Assembly: GCA_030833315.1 (NCBI GenBank)
Contig: JAURHM010000001.1
Coordinates: 114,233 to 178,232, forward strand
DNA: 64,000 nt
Direction: 5' to 3'
Source of the DNA: Burkholderiales bacterium
GTDB lineage: Bacteria > Pseudomonadota > Gammaproteobacteria > Burkholderiales > SG8-41
The position numbers and the translations under genes were made by a program. Positions within the stretch are counted from its first letter, which is position 1; every line of letters begins with the position of its first letter. Positions 20,617 through 30,849 of this stretch are shown here, piece by piece. The notes under the pieces were generated by a model. The model was given only the letters and a program-made list of their open reading frames with translations, was not told the origin of the DNA and did not search any database.

Positions 20617-22032
20617 ATGTCCGCAAAAGAAAAAACTCCCGCCAGCAGCAAACCCAGCGCAACCAAACCGTGGTCCGGCCGTTTCAGTGAACCCGTTGAT
20701 GACCTGGTCAAACGCTTCACTGCGTCCGTCGGTTTCGACCAGCGCCTCGCCGAATTCGATATCCAGGGCTCGATTGCCCACGCGCGCATGCTGCGCGCGG
20801 TCGGCATCCTCACCGCCGCTGACCTCGAGGCCATTGAAAAAGGCCTGGCTAGCATCGACACCGAAATCCGCAATGGCACTTTTCCGTGGTCGCTGGATCT
20901 GGAAGACGTACACCTGAACATTGAGCGTCGCCTCACCGACATGGTCGGCGACGCCGGCAAGCGCCTGCACACCGGGCGCTCACGCAACGACCAGGTCGCC
21001 ACCGACGTGCGGCTGTATCTGCGCGCCGCGATCGATCACGTGCTGACGCTGATCAAGGGCCTGCAGCGCGCATTGCTGGATTTGGCTGAACACCATACCG
21101 AGACGGTGATGCCGGGTTTCACCCACCTGCAAGTGGCGCAGCCGGTGTCGTTCGCGCACCACCTGATGGCCTATGTCGAAATGCTGTCGCGTGACGCTCA
21201 GCGCTTCGCAGACTGCCGCAAACGCGTCAACCGTCTGCCGCTGGGTGCCGCTGCGCTGGCCGGCACGTCCTTCCCGATCGACCGCCAGATGGTCGCCAAG
21301 GAACTCGGCTTCGACGGCGTATGCGAGAACTCGCTCGACGCCGTCTCCGACCGCGACTTCGCCATCGAATTCGTCGCTGCCGGCGCGCTGACCATGACCC
21401 ACCTGTCGCGTTTCAGCGAAGAGCTGATCCTGTGGATGAGCCCGCGCTTCGGTTTCATCGACATTGCCGACCGTTACTGCACCGGCTCGTCGATCATGCC
21501 CCAGAAGAAGAATCCCGATGTCGCCGAACTGGTGCGCGGCAAGACAGGCCGCGTCAATGGCCACCTAGTGGCGCTGCTGACCCTGATGAAAGGCCAGCCG
21601 CTGGCGTACAACAAGGACAATCAGGAAGACAAGGAACCGCTGCTCGACACCGTCGACACGTTGATGATGAGCCTCGCGGTATTCGCCGGCATGGTCGGCG
21701 GCATTACGGTAAAGCCCGAAGCCATGCGCAAGGCGGCGCTGCAGGGTTATGCCACGGCAACCGATCTAGCCGACTATCTGGTCAAAAAAGGCCTGCCTTT
21801 CCGTGAAGCCCATGAAGCCGTGGCACTGGCCGTGCGCCAGGCGGAAACCCGCGGCTGCGATCTTTCGGAAATGTCGCTGGAAGACCTGCGGCAGTTCTCG
21901 CCGCTGGTCGGCCCCGATGTGTTTGAAGCGCTGACGCTGGAAGGCTCGATGAAAAGCCGCAGCCACATCGGCGGCACGGCGCCGGCACGCGTCAAGTCTG
22001 CCATTGCCAAGGCACGCAAAACGCTGGCCTAG
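20617..22032 (+). CDS. argH: Argininosuccinate lyase
   Basis: [23 protein letters not shown] signature. Confidence 0.98.
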   Translation: MSAKEKTPASSKPSATKPWSGRFSEPVDDLVKRFTASVGFDQRLAEFDIQGSIAHARMLRAVGILTAADLEAIEKGLASIDTEIRNGTFPWSLDLEDVHLNIERRLTDMVGDAGKRLHTGRSRNDQVATDVRLYLRAAIDHVLTLIKGLQRALLDLAEHHTETVMPGFTHLQVAQPVSFAHHLMAYVEMLSRDAQRFADCRKRVNRLPLGAAALAGTSFPIDRQMVAKELGFDGVCENSLDAVSDRDFAIEFVAAGALTMTHLSRFSEELILWMSPRFGFIDIADRYCTGSSIMPQKKNPDVAELVRGKTGRVNGHLVALLTLMKGQPLAYNKDNQEDKEPLLDTVDTLMMSLAVFAGMVGGITVKPEAMRKAALQGYATATDLADYLVKKGLPFREAHEAVALAVRQAETRGCDLSEMSLEDLRQFSPLVGPDVFEALTLEGSMKSRSHIGGTAPARVKSAIAKARKTLA

Positions 22033-22035
22033 CGT

Positions 22036-23064
22036 TTACTCCCTGACAGGCGCCCCGGCGCTTGCCCGGACAATCAATTCGGTCGGCAGTTTGTTGCGCA
22101 ATTCGACCGCCTGATCATCCAGTCGCGCCAGCAGATGGTTGGCTGCATATACACCCATTTCCGCCGTCGGGAAGCGAACGGTTGTCAGTGCCGGACTGAT
22201 CAATGACGCCATTTCCATGTCGTCAAAACCGGTAATCGAAATATCGTCCGGGACTTTGAGACCCTGCGCATGACATTCGGCGATGGCGCCGATCGCCAGC
22301 ACATCGTTGCCGCAGATCACCGCCGTCGGCGGCTCGTTACCCTTGAGCACTTCGCGTAAACCCTCGCGACCTCCACCATGGGTATACGGCTTTTCGATCA
22401 CCGCGCCGTTTGATAGTGCAATGCCGCGCGCAGACAGCGCCTCGCGCACACCGGCCAGGCGCTCCTGCGCGCGTTCGTTATGTGCGGTAATACCCGAGAT
22501 CATCGCGAAGCGGCGATGCCCGAGATCCAGCAAATGATTGGCGATACACATGCCGGCAGCGCGGTTGTCGAAACCGACGCAGGGATGGTTGCCGCTTTCA
22601 TCGAAGGCCCAGGTCAGCACGTACGGCAGGTTGTGCGGTTCGAGCATGCGATAGATGTCGGGGTGATGCGTGGTGCCCAGCAGCACCAGCCCGTCGACAC
22701 CGCGTTCGATCAGCGTGCGGGTGACGCGGGCCTCGATATCCGCATCAAAATCGTGACTGGCGAGCAGCAGCACATAACCGGCTGCATCCAGCGTGCGCTG
22801 CAGCGCCTGGATGGTGTTGGCGAAGATCGCGTTGTCGAGCGTCGGTACCACCGCTCCGATGGTGTGGGTGCGCCGCGAAGCCAGCGCGCGCGCGGCGCCG
22901 TGCGCGACATAACCCAGCGTGCAGGCCGCCTGCTGCACGCGCTCCAGCGTACGTGCCTTGACCTTGTGCGGCAGGGTCAGCGCACGCGACACCGTCGCCG
23001 TCGACACTTTGGCGAGTTTTGCCACGTCTTCGAGACGGGCCGCTTTGCTGGACCGGGTCTTCAT
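22036..23064 (-). CDS. LacI-family transcriptional regulator
   Basis: ARLEDVAKLAKVSTATVSRALTLPHKVKARTLERVQQAACTLGYV HTH; periplasmic-binding-like effector domain. Confidence 0.95.
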   Translation of the reverse strand: MKTRSSKAARLEDVAKLAKVSTATVSRALTLPHKVKARTLERVQQAACTLGYVAHGAARALASRRTHTIGAVVPTLDNAIFANTIQALQRTLDAAGYVLLLASHDFDADIEARVTRTLIERGVDGLVLLGTTHHPDIYRMLEPHNLPYVLTWAFDESGNHPCVGFDNRAAGMCIANHLLDLGHRRFAMISGITAHNERAQERLAGVREALSARGIALSNGAVIEKPYTHGGGREGLREVLKGNEPPTAVICGNDVLAIGAIAECHAQGLKVPDDISITGFDDMEMASLISPALTTVRFPTAEMGVYAANHLLARLDDQAVELRNKLPTELIVRASAGAPVRE

Positions 23065-23070
23065 CGGATG

Positions 23071-23097
23071 AAAAAGCCGGCACAGGCCGGCTTTTTT
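23071..23097. terminator. Bidirectional intrinsic terminator between xsc-like gene and lacI-type gene
   Basis: AAAAAGCCGGC-ACAG-GCCGGCTTTTTT. Confidence 0.85.
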
Positions 23098-23113
23098 ATG
23101 AGCGGCACGGCGA

Positions 23114-24883
23114 TCAGCGGTATTGCTTGGCGCTGAACTTGCGGTACTTCGCCAGCAAACGCTGCGGCTGCCGAAAGGCATCCCGACGGAACGGATCGCC
23201 CAGTTCCTGCGTCAGCATCATATTGATCACCGTCGGTTTGTTGGAACGCACCGCTGCGCGCAACGCGTCACCCACTTCATCAACATGCTCCACCGTCAGC
23301 CCCTGCGCACCCATGGATTCCGCAACGTCGGCGAAATTCGGATTCTGCAGATTGGTACCGAGGAAACGGTTTTCGAAATAGTCGATCTGGTTTTTCTTTT
23401 CCGCGCCCCACTGGCCGTTGTTGAACACCACGGCGATGGCCGGAATTTTTTCGCGTACGCAGGTCATGACCTCATTCAAGCTCATCCCCCAGGCGCCATC
23501 ACCGACATAGGCAATCGCCGGACGGTCCGGACGGCCGACCTTGGCACCCATCGCTGCCGGGAAAGCGTAACCGCAGTTGCCAAAACTCATCGCGGCGAGG
23601 AAGGAAGGCGCCTGCTCAAAATGCAGATAGCTGTTCGATACCGAGCAGACGTTGCCGATGTCGGTGGAGACCATCGCATTTTTCGGCATCGCGCGGGCCA
23701 GTGCGGCCAATGCCTGGCGCGGTCCGATGCGCGTCTTGGTGTTCGGCGACGGCCATTTGTCGAGTTCTTCGGCCCAGGCTTTTTTCTCTTTTTGCACTTC
23801 TGCCAGCCGCGCCTTGTTCGGCGTCATCTTGGCGATGGCCTTGATGCGGTCGAGCAGCGCAACCGCCGCATGTTTGGCGTCGCCGCAGATGCCGACGGTC
23901 GTTTTCTTGACCAGGCCCAGCATGCGCGAGTCGGCGTCGATCTGGATGATCTTGGCATTTTTCGGCCAGTAGTCGAGGCCGTGCTGCGGCAGCGTACCGA
24001 AGGGTCCGAGGCGCGAACCCAGCGCCAGCACCACATCGGCCTTGGCAATCAGTTTCATTGCGGCCTTCGAACCCTGATAACCCAGCGGACCGCAGCACAG
24101 CGGATGGCTGGCCGGGAAGGAATCGTTGTGTAGATAGGAGTTCACTACCGGTGCCGTCAGATACTCGGCCAGCGCCGCGCATTCCTTGATGCCGCCGGCC
24201 ATGATCACGCCGCCGCCGGACAGAATCACCGGAAACTTGGCCTTGGCCAGCATGCGTGCGGCCGCATCCAGCGACTCCGGACCGCCGGCGCCGCGTTCCA
24301 GCTTGTGCGGCTGCGGAATCTCGTATTCGCCTTCGCCGTAAAAATAGTCGCGCGGGATGTTGACCTGCACCGGGCCGCGTTCGGCCATCGCGATGTCAAA
24401 AGCACGGCCGGTCAGCTCGGCGATACGCAGCGGCGAATTGACGTGCACCTGCCATTTGGTGATTTTCGAGAAAATCGGCATCTGCTCGGTTTCCTGGAAG
24501 CCGCCGAGACCCATGCTCATGCTGCCGGATTCCGGCGTCACGCAGACCACGGGCGAATGCGCCCAATACGCAGCAGCAATGCCGGTGACGAAGTTGGTGA
24601 TGCCGGGACCGTTCTGCGCAATACACACGCCGTGTTTGCCGGTGACCCGCGAATAACCGTCGGCCATATGCGCGGCATTCTGTTCGTGCGCCACCGACAG
24701 GAAACGGATGCCGGCCAGCGGAAACAGATCGTGCGCATCCATATAGGCCGAGCCGACGATGCCGAAGGTGTCCTTGACACCCTGCGCCACCAGCGTTTCA
24801 ACAAACGCCTCGGAGGGGGTCATGCGAATCTTGCCACTGGCGCCGGCCTTGGCCGCATTTTTGTTGTCTGACATCATGCTCAT
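23114..24883 (-). CDS. xsc: Thiamine-diphosphate enzyme, sulfoacetaldehyde acetyltransferase (Xsc)-like
   Basis: Xsc-type C-terminus: GDGAWGMSLNEVMTCVREKIPAIAVVFNNGQWGAEKKNQIDYFENRF ... QELGDPFRRDAF; AHEQNAAHMADGYSR. Confidence 0.8.
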   Translation of the reverse strand: MSMMSDNKNAAKAGASGKIRMTPSEAFVETLVAQGVKDTFGIVGSAYMDAHDLFPLAGIRFLSVAHEQNAAHMADGYSRVTGKHGVCIAQNGPGITNFVTGIAAAYWAHSPVVCVTPESGSMSMGLGGFQETEQMPIFSKITKWQVHVNSPLRIAELTGRAFDIAMAERGPVQVNIPRDYFYGEGEYEIPQPHKLERGAGGPESLDAAARMLAKAKFPVILSGGGVIMAGGIKECAALAEYLTAPVVNSYLHNDSFPASHPLCCGPLGYQGSKAAMKLIAKADVVLALGSRLGPFGTLPQHGLDYWPKNAKIIQIDADSRMLGLVKKTTVGICGDAKHAAVALLDRIKAIAKMTPNKARLAEVQKEKKAWAEELDKWPSPNTKTRIGPRQALAALARAMPKNAMVSTDIGNVCSVSNSYLHFEQAPSFLAAMSFGNCGYAFPAAMGAKVGRPDRPAIAYVGDGAWGMSLNEVMTCVREKIPAIAVVFNNGQWGAEKKNQIDYFENRFLGTNLQNPNFADVAESMGAQGLTVEHVDEVGDALRAAVRSNKPTVINMMLTQELGDPFRRDAFRQPQRLLAKYRKFSAKQYR

Positions 24884-25013
24884 GGGAATTTCCTCCGGAT
24901 GTAGAAGCATGCCGTGCCCGTCTCCTTGGCGGACTGCGGCAACCTGAAAGACCTGTGTCCCCGGTCATGGGTCGCGCCGGGAGTCACGAATGATACGATG
25001 CACCGCCATTCCG

Positions 25014-25027
25014 TGTAAACGCTTGCA
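25014..25027. promoter_or_regulatory. Candidate LacI-family (cre-like) operator TGTAAACGCTTGCA
   Basis: Matches TGWAARCGYTWNCW at every position; in divergent promoter region near a LacI-type gene. Confidence 0.65.
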
Positions 25028-25195
25028 TGAAGAATAGTAACTTGTTGTTTTTAAATGGATTTTCTAGTTAGCGGCGAGCTTGCGCTTTGATGCCAAGCCA
25101 TTGTTTTTCCAGCAGTTTCATGCGGCCGAGCCGGTCAAGTTACAATCCCACGCTCGCTGCCCCGCGGCGCTCCCGCCGTTATCCCCGGAGTTACA

Positions 25196-28138
25196 TTGAA
25201 CGCCCCCGTTGAAGGTCATCGTCTGCCCGTTACGGCCGACACCGAAGCACTTGCCCGACAGTTAACCCAGCGAATTTCCGGCGAAGTCCGCTTCGATGCC
25301 GGCGCCCGCGCCACCTACTCGGCGGACGCCTCCAACTACCGCCAGATCCCCATCGGCGTGGTGATCCCGCGCAGCATCGAGGACATCGTCGCCACGCTCG
25401 ACATCTGCCGCGAACACGGCGTGCCCATCCTGCCGCGCGGCGGCGGCACCTCTCAGAACGGCCAGTGCGTCAATGTTGCCGTGGTCATCGACACCACCAA
25501 ATACCTCAATCAGGTGCTGTCCGTCGATCCGGTAAGCCGCACCGCGACAGTCCAGCCCGGCACCGTCTGCGATGCTCTGCGCGACGCTGCGGAAGAACAT
25601 GAACTGACTTTCGGACCCGACCCCGCAACGCACAGCCGCTGCACGCTCGGCGGCATGATCGGCAACAATTCCTGCGGTGCGCATTCGGTGATGGCCGGCA
25701 AAACCGTGGACAACATCGAGACGCTGGACATCATCACCTACGACGGCTTGCGCCTGACCGTCGGTCCCACCAGTGAAGACGAACTGGTGCGCATCATCCG
25801 CACCGGCGGCCGCCGCGGCGAAATCTACGCCCAGCTGCGCGACCTGCGCGACAAATATGCCGAACTGATCCGCAAACGTTTTCCGAAAATCAAACGCCGC
25901 GTATCCGGTTACAACCTCGATCAACTGCTTCCTGAAAACGGTTTCAACGTCGCACGCGCGCTGGTCGGCACCGAAGGCACCTGCGTGTTTACGCTGGGCG
26001 CAAAGACCCGTCTCGTTCACAGTCCGCAGTCGCGGGTCATTCTGGTGCTGGGCTTCCCCGACATCTACCTCGCCGGCGACGCCGTACCGCAAATCCTGCC
26101 GTTCAATCCGATCGCCACTGAAGGATTGGATGAACGCATTATCGGCGGCCTGCTGGAACGCGGGCTGCGCAAGGACGATATCGCACTTCTGCCGGCGGGC
26201 AAGGCGTGGATCATGATCGAGTTCGGCGCCGATACCGTCGACGGGGCCACCGCACAGGCCCAGGCGCTGGTGGATCACTATGCCGCCATGACCGACGACA
26301 AGGTCAAACCTTCCTCCTGGCTGATCACCGATCCGGCGATGTGCGAACGGGTGTGGACCATCCGCGAAACTGGCGCTTCGGCCACTGCGCTGACCATCCA
26401 CCCCAATGAACCGGATCCGGTTGTCGGCTGGGAAGATGCCGCCGTTGATCCGCTGCGCCTCGGCGATTACCTGCGCGAATTCCAGGCGCTGGTCGACCGC
26501 CATGGTTACCAGACCTCGCTGTATGGCCATTTCGGCGACGGCTGCATTCATGCGCGCATTACCTTCAACACCCGCACGGCCGAAGGCATTGAGGTCTGGC
26601 GCAGCTTCCTGCGAGCAGCCGCCGAACTGGTCGTGAAGTACGGCGGTTCGCTGTCCGGCGAACACGGCGACGGCCAGGCCAAGGCCGAGTTCCTGCCGAT
26701 CATGTACGGCGAAGAACTGATGCAGGCCTTCCGCGAATTCAAGGCGATCTGGGATCCGCTGAACCGGATGAATCCGGGCAAGGTCATCGATCCCTACCGC
26801 GCCGACGAGAATCTCAAATACGGACCGGACTACAAACCGGCACGGCCGGTCACGCAGTTCGCTTACGCCAGCCTCGAGGGCAAAGGCTTCAACCGCGCCA
26901 TCGAACGCTGCGTCGGCATGGGCAAATGCCGCGCCCATGAAAGCGGCGTGATGTGCCCGAGTTATCGCGCCACAAAGGAGGAACGTTTCTCCACGCGCGG
27001 CCGTGCCCGCCTGCTCGGTGAAATGCTGCGCGGTGAAATTATCCATGACGGCTGGCGCAATGAAGCCGTGCGCGAAGCCCTCGACCTTTGCCTCGCCTGC
27101 AAAGGCTGCAAGAACGACTGCCCGACGCATACCGACATGGCGACCTACAAGGCAGAGTTCCTGCATCACCATTACCTCGGCAGGCTGCGACCGGTGCAGG
27201 CTTACACCATGGGTTTCATCAACCGCTGGGCGAAACTGGCATCAATCGCCCCGCGCCTCGTCAACCTGCTCGCGGCGACACCGGGCCTGTCCGCGTTGAT
27301 CAAAGCCGCCGGCGGCGTGGCGCAGCAACGCCACATTCCCCGATTCGCCAGACGCACCTTCCGCAAATGGTTTTCGCGCCGGCGCGCGCCGGAAACAACC
27401 GGTCAGCGCGGCCGAGTCATCTTGTGGGCCGACACCTTCAACAACCATTTCGAGCCCGGCTCCGCCGCCGCTGCGGTCGAAGTGCTGGAAGCACTCGGTT
27501 ACACGGTCAGCATCCCGCAACAGCAGCTGTGCTGCGGCCGTCCGCTGTACGATTTCGGCATGCTCGACACTGCGCGTGCCTACCTGCGAGAAGTCATGGA
27601 TGCGCTCGCCAACGACATCAGCGCCGGCGTACCGGTGATCGGGCTTGAACCCGCCTGTCTGTCAGTATTTCGCGATGAACTGCCCAATCTATTCCCGGAC
27701 GATACGCGGGCAAGCAAACTTTCCAGACAATGCCATCTGTTCAGCGACTTCCTGATGCGCATCAGCGACTGGGAGGCCCCGCAACTCGGCGGTGAAGCGC
27801 TGGTGCACGGCCACTGCCACCAGAAAGCGGTGTTCGGCATGACCTCGGAAATGGCACTGCTCAAACGCCTCGGCATCCGCGCCACGGTGCCGGAATCCGG
27901 CTGCTGCGGCATGGCCGGCGCCTTCGGCTTTAATGCCAAACATTACGACGTCTCGATGAAAATCGGCGAAAGCGCATTGCTTCCCGCTGTTCGCGCCGCC
28001 GGTGAACACACCATGATCATCGCCAGCGGCTACAGCTGCCGGGAACAGATTTCGCAGGGTTCGGAACGTCAGGCGCTGCATATCGCCGAAGTGGTCGCGC
28101 TGGCGCTCAACCGCGCACGCGACAGCGCCGCGCACTGA
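25196..28138 (+). CDS. Fused FAD-linked oxidase / Fe-S (GlpC/CCG domain) dehydrogenase, D-lactate/2-hydroxyacid type; TTG start
   Basis: FAD_binding_4 GGGTSQNGQCVN; GHFGDGCIHARI; Fe-S CVGMGKC..., CLACKGCKNDCPTH; CCG motifs CCGRPLYDFG and CCGMAGAFG. Confidence 0.88.
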   Translation: MNAPVEGHRLPVTADTEALARQLTQRISGEVRFDAGARATYSADASNYRQIPIGVVIPRSIEDIVATLDICREHGVPILPRGGGTSQNGQCVNVAVVIDTTKYLNQVLSVDPVSRTATVQPGTVCDALRDAAEEHELTFGPDPATHSRCTLGGMIGNNSCGAHSVMAGKTVDNIETLDIITYDGLRLTVGPTSEDELVRIIRTGGRRGEIYAQLRDLRDKYAELIRKRFPKIKRRVSGYNLDQLLPENGFNVARALVGTEGTCVFTLGAKTRLVHSPQSRVILVLGFPDIYLAGDAVPQILPFNPIATEGLDERIIGGLLERGLRKDDIALLPAGKAWIMIEFGADTVDGATAQAQALVDHYAAMTDDKVKPSSWLITDPAMCERVWTIRETGASATALTIHPNEPDPVVGWEDAAVDPLRLGDYLREFQALVDRHGYQTSLYGHFGDGCIHARITFNTRTAEGIEVWRSFLRAAAELVVKYGGSLSGEHGDGQAKAEFLPIMYGEELMQAFREFKAIWDPLNRMNPGKVIDPYRADENLKYGPDYKPARPVTQFAYASLEGKGFNRAIERCVGMGKCRAHESGVMCPSYRATKEERFSTRGRARLLGEMLRGEIIHDGWRNEAVREALDLCLACKGCKNDCPTHTDMATYKAEFLHHHYLGRLRPVQAYTMGFINRWAKLASIAPRLVNLLAATPGLSALIKAAGGVAQQRHIPRFARRTFRKWFSRRRAPETTGQRGRVILWADTFNNHFEPGSAAAAVEVLEALGYTVSIPQQQLCCGRPLYDFGMLDTARAYLREVMDALANDISAGVPVIGLEPACLSVFRDELPNLFPDDTRASKLSRQCHLFSDFLMRISDWEAPQLGGEALVHGHCHQKAVFGMTSEMALLKRLGIRATVPESGCCGMAGAFGFNAKHYDVSMKIGESALLPAVRAAGEHTMIIASGYSCREQISQGSERQALHIAEVVALALNRARDSAAH

Positions 28139-28141
28139 TTC

Positions 28142-28918
28142 ATGACCGGACTGGAGAGCCTGTCACTCTGGGTGATTGCGTACGTCGCGATCGTCATCGC
28201 CGTAGCCGGCTGGATTCAGGGTGCACTCGGCCTGGGTTTCCCGATGATCGCCACGCCGCTGATCGCCGCGGCAACCAATATGCAGTTCGCCGTGGTCATG
28301 GTAGTGATCCCCTGCATTGCCACGGTCATCGTCAGCATCCTGCGCAGCCCCGGATCGGCCGGCGTGGTGAAGCGATTCTGGTGGATATCCATCGTGGCAC
28401 TACTTGGCGCCGCCGTCGGTGCGCGGCTGTTCGTCATGTTTCCGGGATTCCCTTACGCGCTGCTGCTGGCCGGCGTGATCCTGTTCTATCTCAACCTCGA
28501 CCGTCTCGGACTGTCAGAGTGGCCGATCATGAAGCGCAACGAGAAAAAGTTTGGACTGCTGTTCGGATTTCTCGGCGGGCTCAGTGAAACCACCGCCAAT
28601 ATCGCGGCGCCACCGCTGATCATCTATTACCTCGGCATCGGCCTGCCGCCGCTGATGCTGGTGCCGGCAATGAATATTTCCTTCTTTGTCGGAAAATCCA
28701 CGCAGCTCGCAACGCTGATGGCCAGCGGCATCGCCACACCGATGCACTGGCTGGTCACGCTGCCGCTGGCAGTGATCGCCACCATCGCCAGCCTCTACGG
28801 CTCGCGCGTGCGTAGCCGCATCGACGGCGAGACTTACCGCGTCTGGATGAAACGCCTGCTGCTGACCATGGCGATGATTCTTCTGGGGCAAGTCGCCTGG
28901 CGCCAGCTGCTGGCGTAA
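28142..28918 (+). CDS. TauE/SafE-family sulfite/anion permease
   Basis: Polytopic, GALGLGFPMIATPLIA and GFLGGLSETTANIAAPPLIIYYLG repeats typical of TauE/SafE. Confidence 0.85.
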   Translation: MTGLESLSLWVIAYVAIVIAVAGWIQGALGLGFPMIATPLIAAATNMQFAVVMVVIPCIATVIVSILRSPGSAGVVKRFWWISIVALLGAAVGARLFVMFPGFPYALLLAGVILFYLNLDRLGLSEWPIMKRNEKKFGLLFGFLGGLSETTANIAAPPLIIYYLGIGLPPLMLVPAMNISFFVGKSTQLATLMASGIATPMHWLVTLPLAVIATIASLYGSRVRSRIDGETYRVWMKRLLLTMAMILLGQVAWRQLLA

Positions 28919-28944
28919 AAAAGCCGGCGCGAGCCGGCTTTTTT
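28917..28944. terminator. Bidirectional intrinsic terminator between TauE gene and grxD
   Basis: AAAAAAGCCGGC-GCGA-GCCGGCTTTTTT. Confidence 0.88.
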
Positions 28945-28960
28945 ATCCAATCTGAAACGT

Positions 28961-29269
28961 TCAGCCCTGCAGCATCTTCTTCAGTTCACCGCTCTGATAC
29001 ATCTCGGTCATGATGTCGGAGCCCCCGACGAATTCACCGTTGATATAGAGCTGGGGAATGGTCGGCCAGCTGGCGTATTCCTTGATGCCCTGACGGATTT
29101 CCGGGTTCTCCAGCACGTTGACGGTAAACAGCTGATTGACGCCGCATTCGCGCAGGATGTTCACCGCGTTCGCTGAAAAACCGCACTGCGGAAAATCAGG
29201 GGAACCCTTCATGTACAAGACGACCTTGTTGCTGGTCACTTGTTTCTTGATTTCATCTAAAGCGGACAT
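28961..29269 (-). CDS. grxD: Monothiol glutaredoxin (Grx4)
   Basis: PQCGFSANAV (CGFS) and WPTIPQLYINGEFVGGSDI. Confidence 0.96.
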   Translation of the reverse strand: MSALDEIKKQVTSNKVVLYMKGSPDFPQCGFSANAVNILRECGVNQLFTVNVLENPEIRQGIKEYASWPTIPQLYINGEFVGGSDIMTEMYQSGELKKMLQG

Positions 29270-29363
29270 GGATGACTCCAAAATTATGCCTAAGCAAATA
29301 CTTGATTAAAATTATCAGGTATAAGTTTACCGATGCATGCCGAAACGGTCAAGCCGGCACCCT

Positions 29364-29987
29364 TCAATCCTTCGCTCTCAACGCCGCCAACACGGCCTGC
29401 GGCATCAGACTCGCACCGAACACTTCGAGCGCGGCGGATTCCATCAGCTCCGCTTCCCAGCTGAACCAGCGACCGACACTGTCCGGCTGCTGATGCGTGG
29501 TATCGCACAGCGCCGGATCCGTCACCACCAGTAATTTGCGGCAGACATCGGGACGGAATTCATACACCGTACACGAACCGTCCGCCCCCAGAAACACGCA
29601 GGCTCTGTCGGCCAGCCCTTGCTGACGCCAGTTTTCCACAGTGAATACGCTCTGGCGCTCAAGACGCGCACGGTCCAGTTCACGTCCGGCCTTATGCACG
29701 GCTTCAATCAACAATGCCGCTTCATGCGGCCAGATCGCGACCGACTCATGACAACAGTGACTGCAGCCCTTGCCGCAGCGGATGCCGGCGCTGGCGGGAT
29801 CTTTTAACTGATCCTGCCGGATGACCGCATCCATCGCGGCATGGGTTTCATGGGCGACGGCAATAGCGTTCTGTCCGGCCGTCGCGCGAAACCGTGCGAG
29901 GTTCCGGTCATAGATCGCGCGCAGATACGCTTCTTTTTTGTCGTGGCGCGCCTTGCGGTTCGCGACCATGCGCTCGTCATCGGTCAT
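29364..29987 (-). CDS. YkgJ-family cysteine cluster protein
   Basis: CGKGCSHCCHESVAIWPHEA; CVFLGADGSCTVYEFRPDVCR. Confidence 0.9.
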   Translation of the reverse strand: MTDDERMVANRKARHDKKEAYLRAIYDRNLARFRATAGQNAIAVAHETHAAMDAVIRQDQLKDPASAGIRCGKGCSHCCHESVAIWPHEAALLIEAVHKAGRELDRARLERQSVFTVENWRQQGLADRACVFLGADGSCTVYEFRPDVCRKLLVVTDPALCDTTHQQPDSVGRWFSWEAELMESAALEVFGASLMPQAVLAALRAKD

Positions 29988-30814
29988 GCGCTGGAACCCG
30001 GGGTCCAGCGCCCGCCGCTGACACGGCGGATGCCGGCCAGATCACGTGCTGAAAACACCTCGACAAATCCGGTCTGCTGCAACAACGCGGTACAGGTATC
30101 CGCCTGATCATGACCATGCTCGCACAACAGCCAGCCACCCGAAGCAAGATGCGACGGCGCTTCGGCAACGATACGCCGGATGTCGGCCAGGCCGTCCGCG
30201 CCGGCGGCCAGCGCCGCCTGCGGCTCGAAACGCAGATCGCCCTGCTGCAGATGCGCGTCACCTGCCGCGATATACGGCGGATTGGCAACAATCAGGTCGT
30301 ACTGTGCATCCGCCAGCGCGGCATACCAGTCACTGTGCAACAAGGTGGTATTGGCTGCAGCATAACGATAGGCATTTCCGCGGGCGACGTCGAGCGCTTC
30401 TGCCGAGGCATCCACCAATGTCACCCGGCACTGCGGTCTTTCGGCAGCAATGGTCACACCGATGCAGCCGCTGCCCGTACCGAGATCCAGTACCCGCCCG
30501 CCGTTCACCGGCAAGCGCTGCAGGGAGAGTTCGATCAGCAGTTCGGTATCCGGCCGCGGAATCAGCACTGCAGGCGTCACCGTAAATTCGCGTCCGTAGA
30601 ATTCGCGGCTGCCGGTGAGATAGGCGACCGGTTCGCCGGCGGCGCGACGCGCAATCAATCGTCCGAAGTCCGCGGACTGCTCTGCAGTCAGTTCGTCATC
30701 GCCGTGGGCAATCAGGAAGGCTTCTTCACAACTCAGCACATGGCGCAGCAGCACGCGCGCTTCCAGCCGGCCGATGACCTGCTGTGCTTCCGCCAGTGCC
30801 GCTGTAATGGTCAC
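29984..30814 (-). CDS. prmC: Peptide chain release factor N5-glutamine methyltransferase
   Basis: VLDLGTGSGCIGVTIA, DLIVANPPYIA; next to prfA. Confidence 0.96.
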   Translation of the reverse strand: MTITAALAEAQQVIGRLEARVLLRHVLSCEEAFLIAHGDDELTAEQSADFGRLIARRAAGEPVAYLTGSREFYGREFTVTPAVLIPRPDTELLIELSLQRLPVNGGRVLDLGTGSGCIGVTIAAERPQCRVTLVDASAEALDVARGNAYRYAAANTTLLHSDWYAALADAQYDLIVANPPYIAAGDAHLQQGDLRFEPQAALAAGADGLADIRRIVAEAPSHLASGGWLLCEHGHDQADTCTALLQQTGFVEVFSARDLAGIRRVSGGRWTPGSSA

Positions 30815-30849
30815 CGCAAAGCCTTTAAAATATCAATAAAAACAAAAAC

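Noticed and set aside
25262-27172. 636-aa minus-strand ORF antisense to the FAD/Fe-S dehydrogenase
   Set aside because: Same shadow effect; the plus strand carries conserved FAD and Fe-S motifs.
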